Source: Urinicoccus massiliensis
GTDB taxonomy: Bacteria > Bacillota > Clostridia > Tissierellales > Peptoniphilaceae
Assembly: GCF_900120405.1 (NCBI RefSeq)
Contig: NZ_LT635492.1
Coordinates: 391,478-455,477 of the forward strand
Length of the DNA stretch: 64,000 nucleotides
Direction: 5' to 3'
Notes under the pieces: model-generated
Seen by the model: the letters and a program-made list of their open reading frames with translations, nothing else
The model's database searches: none
Told to the model about the DNA's origin: nothing
Position numbers and translations under genes: made by a program
Part shown: piece by piece, positions 1 through 8,804 of the stretch
Layout: the number at the start of each line of letters is the position of its first letter
Position numbering within the stretch: the first letter of the stretch is position 1

Positions 1-203
1 TTGATTTTAATCCCCTTGTCTTCAAGGATTTTTAAGTCCTGGGAATCAATGGAGTCCAAGTCTCCTATGACTTGCTGGGGGTCTATTCCTGCTTCTAAAA
101 GACAATGGACTCCGGAATCTGCCGCAATAATATACCAATCCCTATATTGTTGAAGAAATTCTTTAGAGGGGGCCTGGCCTCCCGAAACAATGGCCACCTT
201 CAT
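1..203 (-). CDS. thiN: Thiamine pyrophosphokinase, N-terminal part (cut by window edge)
   Basis: Reading leftwards from ATG at 203, 67 codons run off the window with no stop. The start MKVAIVSGGQ and the motifs AADSGVHCLL (residues 27-36) and VIGDLDSID (about 46-54) match the N-terminal alpha/beta domain of thiamine pyrophosphokinase, which transfers pyrophosphate from ATP to thiamine to make TPP in the cytosol. The acidic GDLDS motif is the family's metal and nucleotide binding site. Its ATG overlaps the rpe stop by 4 bases (ATGA), so it is translationally coupled at the end of the rsgA-rpe chain, the same order as in Bacillus (rsgA-rpe-yloS). The rest of the protein lies outside the window. 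Confidence 0.88.
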   Translation of the reverse strand, partial: MKVAIVSGGQAPSKEFLQQYRDWYIIAADSGVHCLLEAGIDPQQVIGDLDSIDSQDLKILEDKGIKI

Positions 204-850
204 TGGATGTCCTTAAATTCTTGAATCCGTTTAAGGGGGTCTGGAGCGTTAAAAACTGCACTTCCGGCTACCAAGATATCTGCCCCTGCGTTAAGAACTT
301 CCTTGGCATTATCCAGCTTAACCCCGCCGTCTACTTCAATTTTAAAGGAGTAGTTTCCCTGGGTCCGGATGTCCTTTAACTCCTTAATCTTATCCAAAAC
401 CTGGGGCACAAAGGATTGGCCACCAAAACCTGGATTTACACTCATTAAAAGGACCAAGTCCAAGTCTCTTAAAATATATCTGATTTCTTCTGGGCTTTGG
501 GCCGGGTTTAAGGCTACCCCTGCCTTTAGACCCATTTCTTTAATTTCTTGAATAGTCCTATGGAGGTGGATTGTGGCATCCGTATGGACAGTTAAAAAGT
601 CTGCTCCAGCTTCTTTATAGGCTTTCAAGCTTCTTTCAGGTCGGTCAATCATCAAGTGAACATCAAAAGGTTTTTTAGTCAAGGGTCTTAAATGACTAAT
701 AACAGGAGGACCAAAGGTCAGGTTGTTGACATAGTGGCCGTCCATAACATCAATATGGATGTAGTCACAGGCACTTTGGTTTAAAAGGTCAAAGTCCCTT
801 TCTAAATTAGCAAAATTAGCCGATAAGATTGACGGTGCAATTAGCGCCAT
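200..850 (-). CDS. rpe: Ribulose-phosphate 3-epimerase
   Basis: This 216-residue TIM barrel interconverts ribulose 5-phosphate and xylulose 5-phosphate in the pentose phosphate pathway. Metal ligands and catalytic residues are visible: H32 and D34 in HIDVMDGHYV, H65 in DVHLMID, and D174 in KIEVDGGV. The mobile loop MSVNPGFGGQSF is at 136-147. Length is normal for the family. Its ATG lies within the 3' end of rsgA (10-base overlap) and its stop overlaps thiN by 4 bases, so the three genes are probably translated from one message. Confidence 0.97.
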   Translation of the reverse strand: MALIAPSILSANFANLERDFDLLNQSACDYIHIDVMDGHYVNNLTFGPPVISHLRPLTKKPFDVHLMIDRPERSLKAYKEAGADFLTVHTDATIHLHRTIQEIKEMGLKAGVALNPAQSPEEIRYILRDLDLVLLMSVNPGFGGQSFVPQVLDKIKELKDIRTQGNYSFKIEVDGGVKLDNAKEVLNAGADILVAGSAVFNAPDPLKRIQEFKDIQ

Positions 851-1725
851 TTGTTCTTCTCCTTTTCTTTTAATTCCTTGAACAAGTTGCAGTAATTCTC
901 ATACCTAGATTGGGGAATTTCTCCTTGGGCCAGCTTTTCTTTAATAGCGCAACCCGGTTCATTGATGTGGTTGCAATCCAAAAACTTACAGTGCCCCAAG
1001 TCTTCTTTCATTTCCGGAAAATATAAGGCCAAATCTTCTGCCTGGATGGATTCAATATCCAAACGACTGAATCCCGGTGTATCCAAAAGATAAAAACCCT
1101 GACCAGGATAAAGTTCCACATGCCTTGTCGTGTGCTTGCCCCTTTTTGTTTTTTCGCTGACCCCTCCTGTTTTTAAATTTTGATTAATGCATAGGCTGGT
1201 AAGAGTGGACTTTCCTGCACCAGAAACCCCTGCCAGGGCCGTTGTCTTTCCCTCTAATAGGGGTAAAAGTTTTTCCTTGCTTTCTTCTTCCTTTAAATTC
1301 ATTAGGTAGCAGGAATAATGGGCCTTACTATAAATTTCTTTTAACTTTTCTGCCTCTTGGGGGTTTAAGTCCGCCTTGCTAACCAAGATAAGGACTGGGA
1401 GTCCCTCCAGGGCATAATGAACCAATAAGCTATCAATCAGAGGTAGGTTGTACTTGGGATCTTGAACCGGAATACACAATAAAACTTGGTCTATATTGGC
1501 CACCGGTGGGCGGATCAGGGTGTTTTTCCTTTCTTCAATGGATTCAATATAGGCTAGGTTGTCAACTCCCTCCTTGTGGTCAAAGGAAATAGTGACCCAA
1601 TCTCCCACCAGGGGTTTATAACCAAAGTGTCTAAAATTTCCCTTGGCCCGAGCCTCTAGGCAGCCTAGATCTGAGTCTATTGTATAAAAGCCCCCTAGAG
1701 ACCTGATGATTTTTCCCCTGGTCAT
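841..1725 (-). CDS. rsgA: Small ribosomal subunit biogenesis GTPase RsgA
   Basis: A 294-residue circularly permuted GTPase that checks late 30S subunit maturation. In order: N-terminal OB fold (about 1-65), G4 motif SKAD (116-119), G1 P-loop GVSGAGKST (166-174), a G2-like RGKHTTRH region (195-202), G3 DTPG (215-218), and a C-terminal zinc site with C246, C251, H253 and C259. The permuted G4-G1-G3 order is diagnostic. Its ATG overlaps the prkC stop by 4 bases. In Bacillus the orthologue (cpgA) also lies directly after prpC-prkC, and the family is a known PrkC substrate, so the linkage may be functional. Confidence 0.97.
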   Translation of the reverse strand: MTRGKIIRSLGGFYTIDSDLGCLEARAKGNFRHFGYKPLVGDWVTISFDHKEGVDNLAYIESIEERKNTLIRPPVANIDQVLLCIPVQDPKYNLPLIDSLLVHYALEGLPVLILVSKADLNPQEAEKLKEIYSKAHYSCYLMNLKEEESKEKLLPLLEGKTTALAGVSGAGKSTLTSLCINQNLKTGGVSEKTKRGKHTTRHVELYPGQGFYLLDTPGFSRLDIESIQAEDLALYFPEMKEDLGHCKFLDCNHINEPGCAIKEKLAQGEIPQSRYENYCNLFKELKEKEKNKWR

Positions 1726-3683
1726 TGACCCACCGTGTAAGAATTTACAATATTTCCATCGACATAGACTTCAAAGACATCTCCGTGTCTACCCTTCAAT
1801 TTTAAATTTGATGTTTGTCCGCTTTCTACCGTTCGGTCCACAACTGTTTCACTACCATCCTCCGACTTTCTTTGGACAGTTAAATTGTGGGATTGGTCGT
1901 CATCCGGGATATTTACATTTAGTTTGAAGTTTCTAAGCTTATTGTCTGTTTTTTCTCGACTATCAGAGTCATCTCTATCCTTGCGGATAATTAGGTTGAC
2001 AGCTGTTCCCTTGGAGACCTTAGTTCCAGCTTCATAGCTTTGTTTTACTACTTCGCCTACATCCACACTGTCATCTGACTTTTCATCAACACTGCCAAGT
2101 TTCAAGCCAACTTCTTCCAAATACTTTCGGGCAAGTTCAACGCTATTGCCCCTAAGGTCTGGAACAACAACTGTTTCATTGTCTTCCCCCTTAGAAACAA
2201 TCAGGACAAGAGAGCTTCCATTTTTTACGGAAGTTCCAGCCTGCGGATTTGTGCCAATAACCATCTTTTCAGGAATATCCTTGTCAAATTGATAGTCAAC
2301 AGAAGCAATGGTCAATCCAGATTTTTCCAAGATAGACCTAGCCTCATCATAGCTACGACCATTGACTGAAGGAACAATCACTTCACTGGACGCCGTAGAA
2401 GCCACTACATAAACAGTATCCCCCTTGTTCATGTGGGTTCCCTTGGGAGGATTTTGTTCCAAGACAGTTCCTGCAGGGACTTCATTGTCTTCTCTTTGCT
2501 CACTGATTTCGAAAAGAAGTCCCATGGCCTCTACTTTTTCCTGTACTTCTGCAACGGGTTGGTTGGTATAATCTTCCAAGACAAGGTCTGTAGACTTGTC
2601 TCTGGTTAAATACTTATATCCCCCAAAAATCACACCTACAAAAATCAAAATTGCCACCAGGACCCCTAAAAGTGTCCCCAGGATATTGGACTTTTTCTTA
2701 TTTCTCCGTTCCGGGTCTTTTCTAGCTTCATTGGGTCTTCGCGTAGGACGGGGTCTATTGTCAACTTGGCTTTGGGCTTGAAGTATTTCAGTTTGACTCA
2801 AGGGTTGTGTTTCACCTTTTTTCATTTGGCTAACCTTCTTTTTCTGTGCCTTGGGATTTAAAAGGTAGTCTTTTAAGACTTGGATTACATCTTCTACCTT
2901 TTGGATTCTTTCCTTTGGATCCTTCATGGTCATTTTTCGTACAATGTCATCCACTGCCACATCCACATTGGGATTGATGTCTGAAGGAAGGGGCATGTGG
3001 TTTTGTATATGCATCAAGGCCACAGAAATTGGATTTTCTCCATCGAAGGGAACATCCCCTGTCAACATTTCAAATAAGACAATTCCCAAAGAATAAATGT
3101 CCGACCTGGTGTCAATTTTGGACCCTCGGGCTTGTTCTGGAGAAAAGTAATGGACACTCCCCATAACAGAGTCTGTCATGGTTACTGTGGAATTTCCTAC
3201 AATTCGGGCAATACCAAAGTCGGTTACCTTGACCCGGTAGTCTCTGGTTACCATAATATTTTGAGATTTAATGTCCCGGTGGACAATGTGCTTGGCGTGG
3301 GCTACCTTTAAGGCCTCAGCAATTTGCAGGGCAAAATGGAAGGCTTGCTTGACAGGAAGTGGTCCTTCTTTTTGGATGACCTCTTTTAGGGTCTTGCCAT
3401 CAATATATTCCATAACTATATAATAGTAGGTCTGCCCTTCTAAAATTTCAGACCCTACATCGTAGATGCTGACGATATTGGGGTGGGAGATGCTAGCTGC
3501 TGCTAGGGATTCCCTCCTGAATTTTCGAACAAAAGATTCATCTTCGTTGTATTCAGTTTTTAAAACCTTTAAGGCCACAATTCGATCTAATCGTTTATCA
3601 TAGGCCTTATAGACATCGCCCATGCCTCCGCTACCAATTTTTTCTAAAATTTCATAGCGATCTGCTAAAGTACTACCAATCAT
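1722..3683 (-). CDS. prkC: PASTA-domain Ser/Thr protein kinase (PrkC/PknB/Stk1 type)
   Basis: A 653-residue membrane kinase that senses muropeptides or lipid II outside the cell and phosphorylates cytoplasmic proteins. The kinase domain (about 10-270) has a glycine loop GSGGMGDVYKAYD (18-30), K39, HRD with D137, DFG (155-157) and a Ser/Thr-rich activation loop (165-173). A basic, Pro-rich linker leads to one membrane span (about 334-357), then three PASTA repeats (about 365-428, 435-498, 505-568) and a beta-rich tail (about 585-653). A strong RBS (AAGGAGG) precedes ATG 3683. The cognate phosphatase gene prpC lies immediately upstream with a 4-base overlap. Confidence 0.96.
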   Translation of the reverse strand: MIGSTLADRYEILEKIGSGGMGDVYKAYDKRLDRIVALKVLKTEYNEDESFVRKFRRESLAAASISHPNIVSIYDVGSEILEGQTYYYIVMEYIDGKTLKEVIQKEGPLPVKQAFHFALQIAEALKVAHAKHIVHRDIKSQNIMVTRDYRVKVTDFGIARIVGNSTVTMTDSVMGSVHYFSPEQARGSKIDTRSDIYSLGIVLFEMLTGDVPFDGENPISVALMHIQNHMPLPSDINPNVDVAVDDIVRKMTMKDPKERIQKVEDVIQVLKDYLLNPKAQKKKVSQMKKGETQPLSQTEILQAQSQVDNRPRPTRRPNEARKDPERRNKKKSNILGTLLGVLVAILIFVGVIFGGYKYLTRDKSTDLVLEDYTNQPVAEVQEKVEAMGLLFEISEQREDNEVPAGTVLEQNPPKGTHMNKGDTVYVVASTASSEVIVPSVNGRSYDEARSILEKSGLTIASVDYQFDKDIPEKMVIGTNPQAGTSVKNGSSLVLIVSKGEDNETVVVPDLRGNSVELARKYLEEVGLKLGSVDEKSDDSVDVGEVVKQSYEAGTKVSKGTAVNLIIRKDRDDSDSREKTDNKLRNFKLNVNIPDDDQSHNLTVQRKSEDGSETVVDRTVESGQTSNLKLKGRHGDVFEVYVDGNIVNSYTVGQ

Positions 3684-4390
3684 TGGGCACCTCCTTTTAT
3701 GGTTAAGACAATCACAGTAATATTATCTTTTCCTCCCCGATCCAAGGCCTGGTTAATTAACAGGTCAACTGCTTTTTCAGCCTCATTGGAAGAGATTATT
3801 TCTTGAATTTCCTCTTCCTCCAGCATATTTGTTAATCCATCTGAGCAGAGTAAATAAAGGTCATCCTCTTCCCACTGAACTTCTTGGACAAAAACCTCAA
3901 TATCCTCCGTTGTTCCCAAGGCCTTTAATAAAACATTCTTTTTGGGATGGTCCTTGGCCTGGTCCGAGGTGATGGCTCCAACTTCCAATAAGTAGTTTAC
4001 ATAGGAATCATCAATGGTTAATTGGATTAAATCCTTGCCCTTCAAGCAATAGATCCGGCTATCACCAATGTTGGCAAAATACAAGTGGTCGTCCAGGATT
4101 TTTATCAGGGATAGGGTGGTTCCCATTCCAGATAAATTTTCATCCTCCAGGGATTTTTGGTAAATTTTTCGGTTTACTTCTTCAATGGCCTCTTTGATTT
4201 CTGCCTTGTCCTTAACATCAACCAAGAGCTTTTCCAACTCTTGCACAGCCATACTTGAAGCAAATTCACCACCCAGGTGACCTCCCATTCCGTCTGCCAG
4301 TAAGTAAATCTTATCCTTGTTTGATATCTTAAAGGCATCTTCATTATTTTTACGAACCTTTCCAACGTTCGTAGCTCCGTATGCTATCAT
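3680..4390 (-). CDS. prpC: PP2C-family protein phosphatase (PrpC/Stp)
   Basis: A 236-residue cytosolic Mn/Mg-dependent Ser/Thr phosphatase. Metal-binding aspartates sit in the family motifs NNEDAF (D18), LADGMGGH (D33), LLCSDGLTNM (D184) and GGKDNITV (D222). It should reverse phosphorylation by PrkC, whose gene follows with an ATGA overlap. It also overlaps the rlmN stop by 4 bases, so rlmN-prpC-prkC-rsgA form one coupled chain. Length is typical for Stp proteins. Confidence 0.96.
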   Translation of the reverse strand: MIAYGATNVGKVRKNNEDAFKISNKDKIYLLADGMGGHLGGEFASSMAVQELEKLLVDVKDKAEIKEAIEEVNRKIYQKSLEDENLSGMGTTLSLIKILDDHLYFANIGDSRIYCLKGKDLIQLTIDDSYVNYLLEVGAITSDQAKDHPKKNVLLKALGTTEDIEVFVQEVQWEEDDLYLLCSDGLTNMLEEEEIQEIISSNEAEKAVDLLINQALDRGGKDNITVIVLTIKGGAQ

Positions 4391-5418
4391 AATCCTTCCT
4401 CTTCCTCAAATTTTTGTCTTAACTGCCCGCAAGATGCGTTAATATCGCCGCCTTGCTCCCGCCGAATGGTTACATTTAAGCCCATGTCCTCGCATCTTTT
4501 TTTGAAATAGAGGACCTTGGCCCTTTCCGGACGGTCTTCCCCATATTCATCAATAGGATTCAAGGGAATTAAGTTTAAATGGTGGAGACGGTTTTTCAAT
4601 AATTTTTTCAACTCTTCCAGGTCCTCTTCCCTATTATTAACTCCGTCAATTAGGGTATATTCATAGGAAACCCGACGCCCCAATTGATCCGTATATTGGT
4701 CCAGGGCTTGAAAAATTTCTTTCAAGTCATAGCGCTTGGCTATGGGCATCATACCTTCCCTAACCTTTTGAAAAGGAGAATGCAGGGAAAGGGCCAGGTT
4801 TACCTTGCGGTCCTGGTGGGCCAGCTGTAAAATTTCCGGCACCAAGCCACAAGTTGAAAGAGTCATATTTCGATAACTCATGGGATATCCCAAGGGGCTA
4901 TTTAAAATATCCATAAAAATAAGAACATTTTCTAAGTTGTCCAAGGGCTCCCCACTACCCATTAAGATGATACTATGAATTTTACCATATCTTCGTGTAG
5001 TTTCATATATTTGACCCAGCATTTCATAGGGACTTAAATTTCTTACCAACCCATTTTTAGTCGAAGCACAAAAATGACAACCCATGCGACACCCCACCTG
5101 GGTGGATATACATTGGCTATAGCCATAGTTGTTTTTCATCAAGACCCCTTCAATAAGCCTTTGGTCTTCCAGGCGAAAAAGAAATTTTTTCGTTTGGTCT
5201 TTTTTTGATGCAAAGGTGTGGGCTATGTCCACACTCTTCAGGGGCAGGTCCCCTAAATTCTCTCTGAGGCTCTTAGGCAGGGTGCTGCAAGTATCAAGAT
5301 CTTTTCCTAACTGTTTATGGAAGTATTCAAACAATTGTCGGCCTCTAAAACTTGCCTGACCTAAGTCTTTAAGGGTCTTTTCCAAGTCCTCCAGCCTTTG
5401 TTCATTTAGGGCTAACAT
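4387..5418 (-). CDS. rlmN: Dual-specificity 23S rRNA A2503 / tRNA A37 C2-methyltransferase RlmN
   Basis: A 343-residue radical SAM enzyme that methylates C2 of A2503 in 23S rRNA and, in the family, A37 of some tRNAs. The [4Fe-4S] cysteines are in CRMGCHFCAS (C110, C114, C117). GSGEPLDN (about 153) and the C-terminal GGDINASCGQ cysteine, the family's methyl-carrying residue, are present. The ATG at 5418 overlaps the rsmB stop by 7 bases. It uses the ping-pong methyl transfer chemistry of RlmN/Cfr. The GGDI-x-ASCGQLR ending argues for RlmN rather than the resistance enzyme Cfr. Confidence 0.96.
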   Translation of the reverse strand: MLALNEQRLEDLEKTLKDLGQASFRGRQLFEYFHKQLGKDLDTCSTLPKSLRENLGDLPLKSVDIAHTFASKKDQTKKFLFRLEDQRLIEGVLMKNNYGYSQCISTQVGCRMGCHFCASTKNGLVRNLSPYEMLGQIYETTRRYGKIHSIILMGSGEPLDNLENVLIFMDILNSPLGYPMSYRNMTLSTCGLVPEILQLAHQDRKVNLALSLHSPFQKVREGMMPIAKRYDLKEIFQALDQYTDQLGRRVSYEYTLIDGVNNREEDLEELKKLLKNRLHHLNLIPLNPIDEYGEDRPERAKVLYFKKRCEDMGLNVTIRREQGGDINASCGQLRQKFEEEEGL

Positions 5419-6683
5419 GTTTTCACCAATTTAAACATTTTAAATCCATCCGTCTCTTGGTTTAAGGGAAGGGATTTTTGATCCACAAGGGTAAAATCTT
5501 CCCGGTTTTTCAAAAAGTCTTCCATTAAGTATTCATTTTCCTCCTTGCTTATAGTGCAGGTGGAATAAACCAGGATTCCCCCAACTTTTAAGCAGGTTGC
5601 CGAAGCCTCTAGTAAGGATTTTTGTAGGCTTACCAGGCTCTTAATATCCTTTAAGGTCCGCTTATATTTTATTTCAGGCTTTCTTTTTAAAAGACCAAAT
5701 CCGGAACAAGGAGCATCCAATAAAACCAAGTCAAAGGCTTCTTTTTCATCCTTTGAAGGCCTCTGTCCATCTCTTAATTTAGGGTCTATATTTTTTAGGC
5801 CCAGTCTTTGGATGTTGTCTTGGATTCTCTTTACTTTTTTTATGCTGACATCGCAACATTGAATCTTCAAGTCTGGTCTCATTAAAGCCAGACCAATAGA
5901 CTTTCCTCCTGGAGCTCCACAGACATCCAAGGCCTTTTTTAACTCCTTTTCTTGGCCCTTTAAGGCAAAGTCCGCCACTTCCATGGCAGCCTGGTCTTGG
6001 ACATAAAAAAATCCTTCCTTAAAGGCCCTAGTGGAAAAGATATTTCCCTTTAAAACCCTTAAGCCATCCAATCCAGGGATTTCTTTACATTGAATCCCTT
6101 CTTTAGCCAAACTGTCCAGTAGGTCTTTTGTTGAAATCTTAGATGTATTGACCCTTAAATCCGTGGCAGGGATTTCTATGGAATGACGGGCAAAGTCCAA
6201 GGTCCAATCTTCTCCATAGGATTTAATCAAATAAGAAGTTAATTCCATGGGGAGGGAATATTTAATATTGATTTCCTCCTCCAAGGAAGAAAACTTCCAG
6301 TCTTCCGGATGAATTTTTTCCTTGGTAGCCTTCCTCAGAACCGCATTGACAAAAGCTACGGATCCCTTGTGGCCGACTTTTTTAGCCAAGTTTACACTTT
6401 CATTGACAATGGCATGGGCCGGAACCCGGTCCAGGTAAATCCATTGGTAAAAAGCCATTCTAAGAATCATTTCAATGGGCTTGTGGAGTTTTTGATTCTT
6501 CCGATTCATAAAGGATTCAATGGCATAGTCCAGGGTAATTTTATGACGAAAAACCCCTTTTACAATTTCTCGATAAAGACCTGCATCTTTTTCATTTTGA
6601 CCCCCTACATTTAAGACCTCCTCCAAAGATTCTTCTCCGGAGTCAATGGCCAATAGGGCTTTTAAAACTTCCTCTCTTAGCAT
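5412..6683 (-). CDS. rsmB: 16S rRNA (cytosine-967-C5)-methyltransferase RsmB
   Basis: This protein joins an N-terminal NusB-like RNA-binding domain (about 1-125) to a SAM-dependent m5C methyltransferase (about 165-423). The SAM loop is DVCGAPGGKS, and the two catalytic cysteines are in DAPCSGFG and YSTCTI. I chose ATG 6683 (423 residues) rather than GTG 6704: translation MLREEVLKAL fits family N-termini and begins just after the yugP TGA (6685-6687), whereas the GTG start would overlap yugP by 20 bases. It modifies the small subunit decoding region and is coupled to rlmN. Confidence 0.95.
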   Translation of the reverse strand: MLREEVLKALLAIDSGEESLEEVLNVGGQNEKDAGLYREIVKGVFRHKITLDYAIESFMNRKNQKLHKPIEMILRMAFYQWIYLDRVPAHAIVNESVNLAKKVGHKGSVAFVNAVLRKATKEKIHPEDWKFSSLEEEINIKYSLPMELTSYLIKSYGEDWTLDFARHSIEIPATDLRVNTSKISTKDLLDSLAKEGIQCKEIPGLDGLRVLKGNIFSTRAFKEGFFYVQDQAAMEVADFALKGQEKELKKALDVCGAPGGKSIGLALMRPDLKIQCCDVSIKKVKRIQDNIQRLGLKNIDPKLRDGQRPSKDEKEAFDLVLLDAPCSGFGLLKRKPEIKYKRTLKDIKSLVSLQKSLLEASATCLKVGGILVYSTCTISKEENEYLMEDFLKNREDFTLVDQKSLPLNQETDGFKMFKLVKTC

Positions 6684-6684
6684 A

Positions 6685-7368
6685 TCAATCTCTTCTACTT
6701 CCACTTAAGGCCAAGAGGCGAAGGAGGGTTCCTAGGGCTGTTGCTAGGCTGGCTACATAGGTTAGGGCCGCTGCATCCAACATAGTATTAACCCCTTGCA
6801 TTTCATTCATTGGCAAGAGGCCGCCTAGAATTTCCTTGGCCCGGTGGCTGGCATTGTATTCTACCGGTAGAGTTACCAGGGTAAATAAAACGGCTATGGC
6901 ATAGAGGGCAATCCCTAGGTTCATTAAAAATTGACTAAAGACCAAGCCTGCAAAAAATAAGATAAAGGCAAAATTCGACCCAAACTGGGCTGCCGGTACA
7001 AGATAAGACCGTAACTTCAAGGGAAAATAATCCCTTGCATCTTGGATTGCATGGCCACACTCATGGGCGGCAATGGCCAAAGAGGCCACTGAAGACCGAC
7101 TATAAACCCCTTCACTTAAATGAAGTGTTTGATCTGATGGGTTATAAAAATCACTTAGGTTCCCTGACACCCTATGGATGGACACATGGCCAAGACCATG
7201 GTCGTCTAAGATTTTTCGGGCCAAGCTGGCTCCGGTAAAGCCGGATCCAGTAAAAATTTGCCCATACTTCTTATAGGCATTTTGAACCTTGGCCTGGGCA
7301 TAGAGGGCCAAGAAAAACCCCGGCAAAATGTACAGAATATAGGATGTATTAAAATAATAATAAGGCAT
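6685..7368 (-). CDS. YugP-type membrane zinc metallopeptidase
   Basis: A 227-residue membrane protein. An N-terminal hydrophobic segment (about 8-24) precedes the zinc peptidase signature AAHECGHAIQ (101-110; H102, E103, H106), followed by several membrane segments in a hydrophobic C-terminal half (about 120-215). It belongs to the YugP/DUF2227-like neutral zinc peptidases whose substrates are not established. The position between fmt and rsmB differs from Bacillus, where the two genes are adjacent. Assignment rests on the HExxH-like motif and overall topology; the physiological substrate is unknown. Confidence 0.88.
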   Translation of the reverse strand: MPYYYFNTSYILYILPGFFLALYAQAKVQNAYKKYGQIFTGSGFTGASLARKILDDHGLGHVSIHRVSGNLSDFYNPSDQTLHLSEGVYSRSSVASLAIAAHECGHAIQDARDYFPLKLRSYLVPAAQFGSNFAFILFFAGLVFSQFLMNLGIALYAIAVLFTLVTLPVEYNASHRAKEILGGLLPMNEMQGVNTMLDAAALTYVASLATALGTLLRLLALSGSRRD

Positions 7369-7391
7369 CTTTCTTCCACAACCCTTCTAAT

Positions 7392-8288
7392 TTATAAACT
7401 TAGACTATTTCCTCTTAAATAGTCCCTGGTATTCATTCTCTTTTTTCCAGGAGCCTGGATTATTTCCACTTGAATGCAGCCATCTTGAGCCTTCAAGTAG
7501 AGGTCTCCATTTACAAGTAAGAGGTCCTGGATTTGTCTATCCACTCTTTTCGCCTTGAAGACCTTGTAATTTCCATCTTTTGTTGTAAAAAAGGCCCCCT
7601 TGTAGCCATCCATCCCTTGAATTTTTCTAAGCATTTGCAAGACACTATCTTGCCCCAGCTTTAATTGACCATCCTCCTTGCCAATCTTATGGGCATAAGT
7701 AGCTAGTTGGTCATCTTGGGCCTTCAAATTTAAACCCTTTGTTTCAATTAAAGCTACAAGGTCCAAAATAAGTTTTGCTCCCAGATGACTTAACTCTTCT
7801 CTTAATTCCAAAGAAGTTTTTTCGGCAATTTCTACGCTGGCTGTCAGGGCTACAGGCCCGTCGTCCAACCCCGGTCCCATTTTCATTATAGAGATCCCCG
7901 TTTCTTCTTCTCCCTCTAGGATGGCCCTTTCAATTGGAGCTGCTCCCCGGTATTTGGGAAGCAAAGATCCATGGATGTTAAAGCATCCATACTTGGGGAT
8001 ATCTAAAACTTCCTGGGATAAAATTTTACCATAGGCGACAACCACAAAGAGGTCTGCCTCTTGGTCTCTTAAAAGGTCCAAAATATCTTTTTCTTTTAAA
8101 CTTTGGGGTTTAATCAGGGGAAGACCTAATTTTTCCGCCAAGTCTCCTACTGCTGATTGTTTTAATTTTTTCCCTCGCCCTGCCGGCGCATCCGGTTGGC
8201 TTATAACCAGGGAAACTTCGTTGGATTCATGAAGACCCTCTAGGGCTGGACAGGCAAAGTCAGGTGTCCCGAAAAAAATAATTTTCAA
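7392..8288 (-). CDS. fmt: Methionyl-tRNA formyltransferase
   Basis: A 298-residue enzyme that formylates Met-tRNA(fMet) with 10-formyl-THF for translation initiation. The N-terminus FFGTPDFACPAL, the catalytic region FNIHGSLLPKYRGAAPIE with N104 and H106, and GLDDGP (D142/D143) are all family hallmarks. The C-terminal OB-like tRNA-binding domain covers about 205-298. Its ATG overlaps the def stop by 4 bases; def removes the formyl group that fmt adds, a near-universal pairing. The fhs gene at 15.5 kb makes the formyl donor. Confidence 0.97.
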   Translation of the reverse strand: MKIIFFGTPDFACPALEGLHESNEVSLVISQPDAPAGRGKKLKQSAVGDLAEKLGLPLIKPQSLKEKDILDLLRDQEADLFVVVAYGKILSQEVLDIPKYGCFNIHGSLLPKYRGAAPIERAILEGEEETGISIMKMGPGLDDGPVALTASVEIAEKTSLELREELSHLGAKLILDLVALIETKGLNLKAQDDQLATYAHKIGKEDGQLKLGQDSVLQMLRKIQGMDGYKGAFFTTKDGNYKVFKAKRVDRQIQDLLLVNGDLYLKAQDGCIQVEIIQAPGKKRMNTRDYLRGNSLSL

Positions 8289-8800
8289 AGCTCTTCCTCC
8301 TCTAGCCCTTCTCCTTCTGCTTCTTTTTGCATGGCTTCAATTTCCTCCATGGTATAGACCCTACTGGCTCGATCTGTATATAAAATCCCATCCAAGTGGT
8401 CATATTCATGTTGGATAATCCGCCCTAAAAATTCTTCCGTTTCTAGGACTTGTTCTTGGCCGTCTCGGTCCAAAAAACGGACCTTGACTTTCTTTTTTCG
8501 GCTGACAGTCCCCTGTCTATCCGGAACGGATAGGCAGGCTTCATAGGCCATAACATCTTCTCCGCCAAGTTCCAAAACGGGATTAATAAGGGCCAACTTA
8601 TTTCCTTCTCGGTCATCAACAACGAAAATCCTACGCAGGACCCCCACTTGGGGGGCTGCAATCCCCACTCCTTCTTCTTCATACATGGTGTCAAACAAGT
8701 CATCAATCAATTGACGAATGTGGTCATTCACTTCCTTAACTTCCCTTGATTTCTTTCTTAGCAAGGGGTCTCCATCTATTCTTACTTGTCTTAAGGCCAT
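8285..8800 (-). CDS. def: Peptide deformylase
   Basis: A 171-residue metalloenzyme that removes the N-formyl group from nascent proteins. Motif 1 GVGIAAPQVG (44-53), motif 2 EACLSVP (C89) and motif 3 HEYDH (H131, E132, H135) give the metal site. I chose ATG 8800 (MALRQVRI) with RBS AGAGGTGAT upstream, 4 bases after the priA stop. The reading frame is open to a TTG at 8815 but that start has no good RBS and would overlap priA. A Glu-rich C-terminal tail follows the core. Confidence 0.96.
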   Translation of the reverse strand: MALRQVRIDGDPLLRKKSREVKEVNDHIRQLIDDLFDTMYEEEGVGIAAPQVGVLRRIFVVDDREGNKLALINPVLELGGEDVMAYEACLSVPDRQGTVSRKKKVKVRFLDRDGQEQVLETEEFLGRIIQHEYDHLDGILYTDRASRVYTMEEIEAMQKEAEGEGLEEEEL

Positions 8801-8804
8801 TTCA